From positions 1 to 64,000 of the forward strand of contig NZ_JAJAVQ010000006.1 of assembly GCF_020531985.1 (NCBI RefSeq): a stretch of DNA of 64,000 bases, given 5' to 3'. The DNA comes from Rheinheimera aquimaris (GTDB taxonomy: Bacteria > Pseudomonadota > Gammaproteobacteria > Enterobacterales > Alteromonadaceae). Shown here piece by piece: positions 53,066-60,128 of the stretch (position 1 is the stretch's first letter; each line of letters starts with the position of its first letter). The position numbers were made by a program, and so were the translations under genes. Under the pieces are notes generated by a model that worked only from the letters and a program-made list of their open reading frames with translations, was not told the DNA's origin and ran no database searches.

Positions 53066-54223
53066 ATGCGTTTTTCTCATATTAGTGTCTTACTGTTAAT
53101 ATTTTTGCCAGTGGCGCAAGCCATTACTCAGCCCGGCTTGTGGGGGCCGGGTCATGAAACTGAAAACATTGATACCAGTTGGTACGTAAACCCGATGATA
53201 CGCTACGCCAACTATGTGACAGATGCTGAGTTGCTGCAGAAAGACAAAATCACTGCGGATAAAGCCAGCCAGTATTTGTACGACAGGCCAAGAGCGTTAA
53301 CACAATTGTTTTTGCTAACCGGGGATCCTAAGTGGAAACAAGAAGCTATAGCGGCAAGTCAGTTTTATCTGGCCAGAGTGGCAGACGATGGTTATTTTTC
53401 ACTGGTCGATAAAAAAGACGTTAAATACCTGATGCCACGGGGCTTGCTGTATTACTATCAGCTGACCAGTGATGAGTCGGCCAGACGCGCTATTAACCGT
53501 ATTTATCTGGCTTCTCTGGATTGGAACCCTGAATACCGTAACCGGGGGTTTTGGACAGAAAGGAATCAGGCCGCAGCGCTTGAATCCGCCTTAAGTTATT
53601 ACGAATTGACGAATGATGCGAATGCACTGCAACGAATTGAGCAGATCCTGAATGCGACCTTAGACATGGTAGTCTCACCGGCCAACGGCTGGCCGCAGCG
53701 TGGCTGCCCACAGCATAGTTTTAAAGCGCATGAAGGCGGGACAGATGAATCAGCTGTTTGCTCTCCTTGGATGTTAGCGCTGCTGGCTGATCCTATCTGG
53801 CGTTTTTATCAATTGACTCAGTCTGAGAAGGCTGAGAAATTATTGCGGCTATTCGGCCGTTTTATCCTGGAGCATGGTACTTACCCTGGTAAAGATAAGT
53901 TTGAAGGTCAGCAGTTGCCTAAGTATCTGGTGGTATTTGATAACGCGCAGATGGAGGATATAAATCCATGGAACGATATGCAGCATAGCTGTGACGTAGC
54001 TGCTCTGCTTGGGAAGGCGCTGTACTTTGAACCACAGATTTCCCGGCAATCTGCCGAAACCTTTTTTGCTTTACTAGCCCCTTGTAAAAATAAAGCCAGC
54101 CGGCTGAAGGACAAGAAACCATATTGGCGTGTACGTCCGCCGCGGAAGTTTGGCTGGGAGTATTCCACTACCAGCGACTTACCCTGGCTTGAACAGATCG
54201 TTATTCAGCGTCAGAGTAAATAG
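53066..54223 (+). CDS. Exported protein of unknown function, probable alpha/alpha-barrel
   Basis: This 385-residue protein has a signal peptide (cleavage near AQA-ITQP) and a helical body rich in Trp and Tyr with repeated helix pairs, for example YLYDRPRALTQLFLLTGDP and WTERNQAAALESALSYYELT. The pattern recalls the six-hairpin (alpha/alpha) barrel of glycosidases and lyases. It also has DMQHSCDVAALLGKAL. I cannot assign a family. The ATG at 53066 follows GGAGG and starts just after the EEP stop, so the two are coupled; the open frame extends 14 codons further but overlaps the EEP gene. Confidence 0.65.
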   Translation: MRFSHISVLLLIFLPVAQAITQPGLWGPGHETENIDTSWYVNPMIRYANYVTDAELLQKDKITADKASQYLYDRPRALTQLFLLTGDPKWKQEAIAASQFYLARVADDGYFSLVDKKDVKYLMPRGLLYYYQLTSDESARRAINRIYLASLDWNPEYRNRGFWTERNQAAALESALSYYELTNDANALQRIEQILNATLDMVVSPANGWPQRGCPQHSFKAHEGGTDESAVCSPWMLALLADPIWRFYQLTQSEKAEKLLRLFGRFILEHGTYPGKDKFEGQQLPKYLVVFDNAQMEDINPWNDMQHSCDVAALLGKALYFEPQISRQSAETFFALLAPCKNKASRLKDKKPYWRVRPPRKFGWEYSTTSDLPWLEQIVIQRQSK

Positions 54224-54271
54224 CGAAAAAAGTCAGCAACCTTAGTTATAAAAAGTAAACGGTTATTCATG

Positions 54272-54330
54272 TAACGTTAAGCAAGGCGCATAGCCTGAAC
54301 ACAAAAGCACAAATATTGTGCTAACGTTAA
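54272..54330. promoter_or_regulatory. Paired TAACGTTAA sites and GCACAA/TTGTGC dyad upstream of the acyltransferase
   Basis: The 9-mer TAACGTTAA occurs at 54272-54280 and again at 54322-54330, exactly 50 bp apart. AGCACAA-ATA-TTGTGCT (54306-54322) is a perfect 7-bp dyad between them. This is a plausible operator pair for the acyltransferase operon. No regulator is assigned. Confidence 0.45.
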
Positions 54331-54391
54331 TTCACATAATTATCAGCCAAAAACGACTGATTTTTGGTAGACGTAGTATCGCAGGTGAAAA

Positions 54392-55255
54392 ATGAAACAT
54401 TTAAAGTTCATGCAGAAGATTCCTGTGGTGAAACACCTTGTCAACAAGGCTATTTCCCGGTTGGCGAGTAATGACGCCAGTGCCATCGCCAATCACTTTT
54501 CGCAGTTTCTGAAAGTTGAGCTGGCCAATACGGACGAGCTCAAATCTGAGGTTTTCAATGTCAGGCATCAGGTTTATTGTGAGGAATTGCATTTTGAGGA
54601 CGAGCGAAATAACCGGCTGGAACAGGACGAATTTGACAGTCATTCATTTCATAGCCTGATACGTCATGTTACGACAGGCAGAGTCGCTGGTACCGTGCGG
54701 TTAATTACATCAGAACAGACCGGCGACATGCTGCCTATAGAAGTGCATTGTATGCACGCCATTACAGACCCTGATATTAAACCTTCTGCCTTTCCCAGAA
54801 GTGAAATTTGTGAAATCTCCCGACTGGCGGTGCCGGAGACATTTCGCCGGCGTAAATTCGACCAGTACAAAGGGGCAGCAACCGGTGTCATCAATGAAGT
54901 ATTCTTTTCTGAAAAAGAACTGCGCTGCTTTCCTTATATCGCGATATGTTTATATTTGTCAGCCGCTTTAATGGCACTACATAACAATAAAAAACACGTT
55001 TTTGTAATGATGGAACCCCGTTTGGCCAGAAGTCTCACTTTTGTTGGTATTGTTTTTAAACAACTCGGTGAACCGGTGGAGTACCACGGCAAGCGGGCAG
55101 CATATTATATTAACCCCGAAATGTTCAGAAAAAACCTGTCGATTGGTTATGTGAAGTTGCTCGAGTCCGTTGAGAGAGAGCTTTATCCAAATGAAAAGCC
55201 CCGTCCTATCAAGCGTAAATTTCCGAAATTAGGCTGGGGTGTTCGTTACAGTTAA
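54392..55255 (+). CDS. PEP-CTERM/exosortase-associated acyltransferase (N-acyl amino acid synthase-like)
   Basis: The 287-residue protein has the VRHQVYCEELHFEDE motif and the PRSEICEISRLAVPETFRRRK segment typical of the exosortase-system acyltransferases, which belong to the LuxI-like/FeeM group. Members of this group have been shown to make long-chain N-acyl amino acids, such as N-acyl tyrosine, and are genetically linked to PEP-CTERM loci. It is followed 19 bases later by a flavoenzyme. Substrate is inferred; N-acyl tyrosine is favoured by the neighbour. Confidence 0.87.
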   Translation: MKHLKFMQKIPVVKHLVNKAISRLASNDASAIANHFSQFLKVELANTDELKSEVFNVRHQVYCEELHFEDERNNRLEQDEFDSHSFHSLIRHVTTGRVAGTVRLITSEQTGDMLPIEVHCMHAITDPDIKPSAFPRSEICEISRLAVPETFRRRKFDQYKGAATGVINEVFFSEKELRCFPYIAICLYLSAALMALHNNKKHVFVMMEPRLARSLTFVGIVFKQLGEPVEYHGKRAAYYINPEMFRKNLSIGYVKLLESVERELYPNEKPRPIKRKFPKLGWGVRYS

Positions 55256-55274
55256 CGACAATTGAGACTTTTTT

Positions 55275-56900
55275 ATGCCCTCAAATGGCTTTAGCAGCGC
55301 ATTATCTGCGTGGAAGCAGCTACTGGCTGACGATCAGGTTATTGATGACACAGCCAGCTTAACGGATGCGCAAAAGGCGACTTTTGCATATAGCGCTAAA
55401 GTGCTGGCAATTCTTCACCCGGAAAAAGATCAGTTAGCAGAATGTCTCAGCATAGCCCGCCAGCATAAGCAGAAACTCTATACGGTGAGCTCAGGGAAAA
55501 ACTGGGGATATGGCTCGCAGTTACCGGTAAGCGGGGACAGCGTGATTCTTAACCTTGGCCGGCTTAAAAAAATAAGTAATTATGATAAGAAAAACGGTGT
55601 TGTAACCGTTGAAGCTGGTGTAACGCAAGCAGAGCTTGCGACTTTTTTAAGACAGCAAGGTGACCATCACTGGATGGATTGCACAGGCTCCAGTGCCAGC
55701 TGCAGTGTCGTGGGGAATACTGTTGAGCGGGGGTTTGGCCATACCGCTTATGGTGAACATGTTAAATATGTATGCGGCCTGGAGGTAATGTTAATTGATG
55801 GACGGGTTATCAAAACTGGTCTACATCGCTTTGGTAGCGCTAAAGCAGCCGGCGTTTATCAACCAGGTTTAGGGCCAGCGCTGGACGGCTTGTTTTTCCA
55901 GTCTAATCTGGGCGTGGTGCTGAGCATTACCCTGTGGCTAATGCCAAAACCAGAGAACTTTCTGGCATTCTATATTTCCACAGAACAAGACATGCTGGAG
56001 GATATAGTTGAAAGCCTCAGCAAATTGAAGCGGCAGGGGTATCTGACAAGCCTGCCACATATCGCTAATCCATTCAGGGTATTGCCAGGCTTGCAGCAAT
56101 ATCCTGCAGAAGATGCTGCGAGTTCCATTTATCCGCTTGCTCCTAAAAGACTGCAGCAGTTGCGTAACCATTGGCAGGTTGGCGTGTGGAATGTATCCGG
56201 TGCGTTATATGGCACCAAGGAACAGGTAAAGCTGGCAAAGTCAGCATTAAAAAAACAATTTCGCCACTTCAAAGCAACCCAGCTAAATTTCGTCAGTGAC
56301 TCTTTGTTGCAAGCTATTGAAAAATATCAATGGTTGCTATCGAAATTATTGCGTCGAGACATGGCGCGTGTGTTAGCAGTGTTAAAGCCTGTGCATCTGA
56401 TGATGAAAGGGCAGCCCAGTGATAGTTTTCTGGCTAGTGCGTATTGGCGGATGCCTGAACTACCAGAGAACGAGTACCGGCTAGATCAGGATGGCGTTGG
56501 TTTGATTTGGTGTGCCGTCGTTGCTCCGGCAGAAGGTGAACATGCGCGGCGTATTGAGAAAACAGTAACTGACACACTGACGTCATTCGATTTTGAAGGC
56601 GGTATAACCTTTACTTTGCTAAGTGAGCGCTGCCTGGATGCAGTTATCAGTATCAGCTTTAACCGACATTCAACGGATAACATTGACTGGGACCAAAAAG
56701 CAATAGCATGTCGCAGCCAGTTATATAAAAGCTTGCTGCAAGATGGGTATTTCCCATACCGGCTTGATATCAGCATGATGCAATATTTAGCAGAGCATAG
56801 CTGCCCTGAATACGAGCAGGTATTACAGGAGTTGAAACATATATTTGATGCGAATAACTTGCTGTCTCCTGGCCGCTATATTACCCATCGGAAAGTGTAG
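55275..56900 (+). CDS. FAD-linked oxidase of the VAO / 4-cresol dehydrogenase type
   Basis: This 541-residue flavoprotein has the PCMH-type FAD-binding domain: KLYTVSSGKNWGYGSQLPVS, VVTVEAGVTQAELATFL and DCTGSSASCSVVGNTVERG (about 70-170). A substrate-binding cap follows. The first motif resembles 4-cresol dehydrogenase and vanillyl-alcohol oxidase, which oxidise para-substituted phenols through a quinone methide. Because it is co-transcribed with an N-acyl amino acid synthase, oxidation of an N-acyl tyrosine (to the dehydro form) is attractive but inferred. No cytochrome partner is adjacent, so it may use oxygen or an unknown acceptor. Confidence 0.8.
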   Translation: MPSNGFSSALSAWKQLLADDQVIDDTASLTDAQKATFAYSAKVLAILHPEKDQLAECLSIARQHKQKLYTVSSGKNWGYGSQLPVSGDSVILNLGRLKKISNYDKKNGVVTVEAGVTQAELATFLRQQGDHHWMDCTGSSASCSVVGNTVERGFGHTAYGEHVKYVCGLEVMLIDGRVIKTGLHRFGSAKAAGVYQPGLGPALDGLFFQSNLGVVLSITLWLMPKPENFLAFYISTEQDMLEDIVESLSKLKRQGYLTSLPHIANPFRVLPGLQQYPAEDAASSIYPLAPKRLQQLRNHWQVGVWNVSGALYGTKEQVKLAKSALKKQFRHFKATQLNFVSDSLLQAIEKYQWLLSKLLRRDMARVLAVLKPVHLMMKGQPSDSFLASAYWRMPELPENEYRLDQDGVGLIWCAVVAPAEGEHARRIEKTVTDTLTSFDFEGGITFTLLSERCLDAVISISFNRHSTDNIDWDQKAIACRSQLYKSLLQDGYFPYRLDISMMQYLAEHSCPEYEQVLQELKHIFDANNLLSPGRYITHRKV

Positions 56901-56973
56901 GAATTTTTTACACTCAATTATGCTTCTACGCTCGAGCATTCATTAAGTTGTTGTTTTTAATTTGAATTAAAGG

Positions 56974-56990
56974 TTGGCACAATAACTGCT
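56974..56990 (+). promoter_or_regulatory. Probable sigma-54 promoter of the first PEP-CTERM gene
   Basis: TTGGCACAATAACTGCT has the invariant GG and GC separated by ten bases and a TGGCAC -24 element, an excellent -24/-12 match. It lies about 70 bases upstream of the ATG. This fits control by RpoN with the PrsK/PrsR pair. Confidence 0.7.
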
Positions 56991-57060
56991 TGTTCCTGTT
57001 CGTGATGTAGCAGTTGTTGCCGCATGCATAAACAGCAGTCGAAGTAAAAATGGAGGCGTC

Positions 57061-57888
57061 ATGAAATCAGGATTAGGTTTTTTGGTAGCGGCACTTGGAA
57101 GTGCAGTATTATTTGCGGGTAGTGCAGCAGCTGCACCACTTAGTCTTACTTTTGAAACATCCAGCGGTTGGTTAGCTGATGGTTTAAATTATAACGGTTA
57201 TGCCCCTCAGACCCGTCATCGCAACGGCGTAGAGACAGTATATGATTGCGCAGCTGGAGCAACTAAAGCTGCAAATGGTTGTGGTCTGGAGTTTTACAAT
57301 GCTGCAGATGGCATTGCTCAGGGTTATACATCTGTAGACTGGGGTAACCCTCTGGTTGCTGGTCAGTACAGTGGTTTAGACATTGCGTCATACGATGGTG
57401 TGTTAGAAGCTGATGCAGGTTGGGTAGACACCGGTATGATCACTCACCGTAACCGCATGGTCAGAAGCGGTAGCGTAACTTTGGCCGAGTTAAACCTGTT
57501 CACAGTGTTTGATATTGTGAGCCCGTTTGTTGCTCAGGCAAGTTCAGCTTTTGGTATCAGTTTTACAGAAACAGTAAATAACCCTTATGGTTACTGTGAC
57601 GCTGATATTCAGTTCTCTGATGTACCATGTGACGACTACTTCAATATCTCTGGTATCCCTCTACCAATCGAGTTTACCTTTGAAGGTCGTAAATACGTCA
57701 TCGAGTTCCGTTTATGGGGTGATGCGGATTCAGGTTTCTTAATCGAAGACAACTTGCTGCGCACTGCTGAGAACTCTGACAATGATTTATTTGTGCAGGC
57801 TCGTTTAGTATCTGTTCCTGAGCCTGCGACTATCGCTGTGCTGGGTATGGGCCTGTTAATGCTGAGCTTACGCCGGCAGAAAGTGTAA
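57061..57888 (+). CDS. THxN-family PEP-CTERM sorting-domain protein 1
   Basis: The 275-residue exported protein has a signal peptide (cleavage near AAA-APLS), a beta-rich body with SSGWLADG and the ITHRN motif (Thr128-Asn131), paired cysteines, and a C-terminal PEP-CTERM tripartite tail: VPEPA (PEP at 253-255), a hydrophobic helix (IAVLGMGLLMLSL) and a basic end (RRQKV). An exosortase should cleave at this tail and anchor or release the protein at the surface. It is a paralog of the protein at 59274. GGAGGCG is its ribosome site. Confidence 0.92.
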   Translation: MKSGLGFLVAALGSAVLFAGSAAAAPLSLTFETSSGWLADGLNYNGYAPQTRHRNGVETVYDCAAGATKAANGCGLEFYNAADGIAQGYTSVDWGNPLVAGQYSGLDIASYDGVLEADAGWVDTGMITHRNRMVRSGSVTLAELNLFTVFDIVSPFVAQASSAFGISFTETVNNPYGYCDADIQFSDVPCDDYFNISGIPLPIEFTFEGRKYVIEFRLWGDADSGFLIEDNLLRTAENSDNDLFVQARLVSVPEPATIAVLGMGLLMLSLRRQKV

Positions 57889-57904
57889 TTTAGTGTCTTA
57901 AAAG

Positions 57905-57930
57905 AAAGCCAGCGGTATGCTGGCTTTTTT
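57905..57930 (+). terminator. Rho-independent terminator of the first PEP-CTERM gene
   Basis: AAAGCCAGC-GGTAT-GCTGGCTTT is a perfect 9-bp stem ending in a T run, 17 bases after the stop. The next gene must have its own promoter or depend on readthrough. Confidence 0.9.
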
Positions 57931-57997
57931 ATGTCCGTATATGGCAATGTGAGCTAGTCGTGAAGGGGTAGTTGATTTAGCAAAAAGGATTTCTGAA

Positions 57998-59101
57998 ATG
58001 GAGTTGTCTGCGCTAAAAATAGAGAATGATAATAACGGTGTGCTGATGAGCTGGCATGCCGATAACCGGGCTCTTAGACTTAAGTTCAGCGGTGATGCTA
58101 TCAAATTGCCCGCAGCGGCTGATGCCGCATTTACCAGCTGTTTAATGCCAGCCATGCTGCTTGACGAAACGTTAAGTGTTGACAGCAGTTTTACCCTTAG
58201 CCGTGACCTGATTAAAAACCTGACGAAGTTCCAGCAAATTTTTTCAGGTTGGTTCGATGATCTGCAGTCTGTCAATCTGGACATAACCGAGCAGAGCTTA
58301 CATGATTCTCTATTCAAACCAGACGGTAATGCTGTGTTTTACTCTGGTGGAGTGGATGCGAGCTATTCGTTTTTTGAGCTACAGGATGATATCGATTACC
58401 TGATTTTTTGTCTTGGCCTCGATATTCAACTGCACGAGAAAGAGCGCTGTGATAAGGCCTTGGAGAGTGCCCGCAAGTTTGCTGAGCATTACGGTAAACG
58501 CCTTATCGTCATGGAAACTAACTTCAGAGAAGCCTTTCCTGAGCTATCTGCCCAAAGGTGTCAGGTCGTACTGCTGATCAGTTACAGTCTGGCTTTAGGG
58601 TTAAGATGCCTTTTTGTTCCGGCAAGCCACGATGTACTGGAGTTGGAGCCTTTTATTACGCACCCAATGACAGACCCTCTGTTAACCAATGGCGTGACTG
58701 AAGTGGTACATCACGGTATGGTCAGCCGGGTTAAAAAAACCATAGCGATTGCCCGCTCAGAGCAGGCATTAGCATTTCTGCGCGTATGTAATGCCTCAGA
58801 CCAATTTAACTGTGGTAAGTGTGAGAAATGCCTGCGTACCATGGCAACATTGGCTGCAATAGGCGGTAGCTCTCCTGCATTGCCAGCTCTGACAGATTTT
58901 AAGCAGTTACGGGAAGCAAAAATATGGACGCCGGGCAAATACCATATGTGGCATGATATTTACCTTTGCGCGAAGCAAAATAATGCACTGCGCCTGGCTG
59001 AAGCCGTTAACAAACTTTGCCGGCGATATGAATGGAAGCAACTGCTGAAATTACTCAAGGTACAAAGCCTCAAGTTGCTAAATGACATGATACAACGCTA
59101 G
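57998..59101 (+). CDS. QueC-like N-type ATP-pyrophosphatase of unknown substrate
   Basis: This 367-residue cytoplasmic protein has a P-loop-like pyrophosphatase motif FYSGGVDAS (SGGVDAS at 116-122) and a zinc ligand set Cys264, Cys272, Cys275, Cys278 in RVCNASDQFNCGKCEKC. That cysteine spacing closely follows the zinc site of QueC (7-cyano-7-deazaguanine synthase). N-type ATP-PPases adenylate a carboxyl or carbonyl and add a nitrogen or sulfur nucleophile. The N-terminal 100 residues are distinct from QueC and unrecognised. It lies between two PEP-CTERM paralogs. A role in modifying an exopolysaccharide sugar or small molecule is possible; a true queuosine role is unlikely. Confidence 0.7.
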   Translation: MELSALKIENDNNGVLMSWHADNRALRLKFSGDAIKLPAAADAAFTSCLMPAMLLDETLSVDSSFTLSRDLIKNLTKFQQIFSGWFDDLQSVNLDITEQSLHDSLFKPDGNAVFYSGGVDASYSFFELQDDIDYLIFCLGLDIQLHEKERCDKALESARKFAEHYGKRLIVMETNFREAFPELSAQRCQVVLLISYSLALGLRCLFVPASHDVLELEPFITHPMTDPLLTNGVTEVVHHGMVSRVKKTIAIARSEQALAFLRVCNASDQFNCGKCEKCLRTMATLAAIGGSSPALPALTDFKQLREAKIWTPGKYHMWHDIYLCAKQNNALRLAEAVNKLCRRYEWKQLLKLLKVQSLKLLNDMIQR

Positions 59102-59185
59102 TGTGATGTCTGTTTTTTTTACAATTCGAGTTTTTCATTTCATAATTTTTTTACTAAACATCTAAAAAATAAAGGCAAAGTAAAT

Positions 59186-59202
59186 CTGGCCTGGTATATG
59201 CA
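59186..59202 (+). promoter_or_regulatory. Probable sigma-54 promoter of the second PEP-CTERM gene
   Basis: CTGGCCTGGTATATGCA has GG and GC ten bases apart and ends in TGCA. It differs from the consensus at one or two less-conserved bases. It lies 72 bases upstream of the ATG, nearly the same distance as for the first PEP-CTERM gene. Confidence 0.65.
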
Positions 59203-59273
59203 CCCATTTTATCGTCCCAGTCAGCTGAGCGCAGTAGGTGGCTGGCATAGACCCAATAACAAATGGAGGCGTT

Positions 59274-60068
59274 ATGAAAAGCAAGAAAACGTTGCTCGCA
59301 GCCGTTGGAGGTTTAGCATTACTCACCGGCAGCGCGCAGGCAGCACTGATAGCTTCGTTCGATTTTGATACAGCCAGTGGTTGGTTAGCTGATGGTTCAG
59401 CACAAACCCGTAACTCAGCTGATAACTCGATTATTAATTGCGCGGCGGGTGCTCTGCCAGGCACTAATGGTTGCGGATTAACTTTCTCTGGAGCGCAGGA
59501 AGTTACAGATGGTTATAACACTGTAGACTGGTTTAGTAATGGCGGTGTCGGGCCAAGCGGTTTGGATATCGTATCATTATCCGGCACCTTAATTACCGGC
59601 GGTGCGTGGGTCGACACAGGTATTATTACCCACAGGAACTTTATATTACCGTCTCCGGCTACTACGCTGCACACTTTGGATCTGATGTCTGAATTTAGCA
59701 TTACGTCGCCACTGTTGCTTGGTCCGGCGTCTGATACTTTCGACATTAGTTTTGTTGAAACACCAAACCAGGGTGGTTGCCCACCACCAAATCCACTTGG
59801 TTCCTCTTGTGACGATGCATTCACCATTGATGGCTTACCTGAAGCTATCGTATTCGAAATTGATGGCATTACCTATACCATCGAGTTTCGTCTGTTCGGC
59901 GGTGACGGATTTATCGTTGCAGATAATACGTTATATACCAGAGAGGATGAAGAAAATACCTTATTTGTGCAGGCCCGAGTTACTGCACGTCAGGTACCAG
60001 AGCCTGCTACTTTGGGTATTCTGGGGTTAGGTTTGCTGCTGTTAAATCGTCGTAAACTGATGAAGTAG
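59274..60068 (+). CDS. THxN-family PEP-CTERM sorting-domain protein 2
   Basis: The 264-residue exported protein has a signal peptide (cleavage near AQA-ALIA), the SGWLADG and ITHRN motifs (Thr119-Asn122) shared with the first paralog, and a PEP-CTERM tail: VPEPA (PEP at 242-244), a hydrophobic helix (LGILGLGLLLL) and a basic end (NRRKLMK). Both proteins also share CDDxF, EFRL and LFVQAR near the C-terminus. The ATG at 59274 after GGAGGCG is preferred to 59238. Confidence 0.92.
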   Translation: MKSKKTLLAAVGGLALLTGSAQAALIASFDFDTASGWLADGSAQTRNSADNSIINCAAGALPGTNGCGLTFSGAQEVTDGYNTVDWFSNGGVGPSGLDIVSLSGTLITGGAWVDTGIITHRNFILPSPATTLHTLDLMSEFSITSPLLLGPASDTFDISFVETPNQGGCPPPNPLGSSCDDAFTIDGLPEAIVFEIDGITYTIEFRLFGGDGFIVADNTLYTREDEENTLFVQARVTARQVPEPATLGILGLGLLLLNRRKLMK

Positions 60069-60080
60069 AAATGCAAAATC

Positions 60081-60110
60081 AAAAAAAGCTGGCAACCGCC
60101 AGCTTTTTTT
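60081..60110. terminator. Bidirectional terminator between PEP-CTERM protein 2 and prsT
   Basis: AAAAAAAGCTGGC-AACC-GCCAGCTTTTTTT is a perfect 13-bp stem with A and T runs on the two sides, serving both convergent genes. Confidence 0.93.
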
Positions 60111-60128
60111 ATCAGCTAGGCTGCGGCT

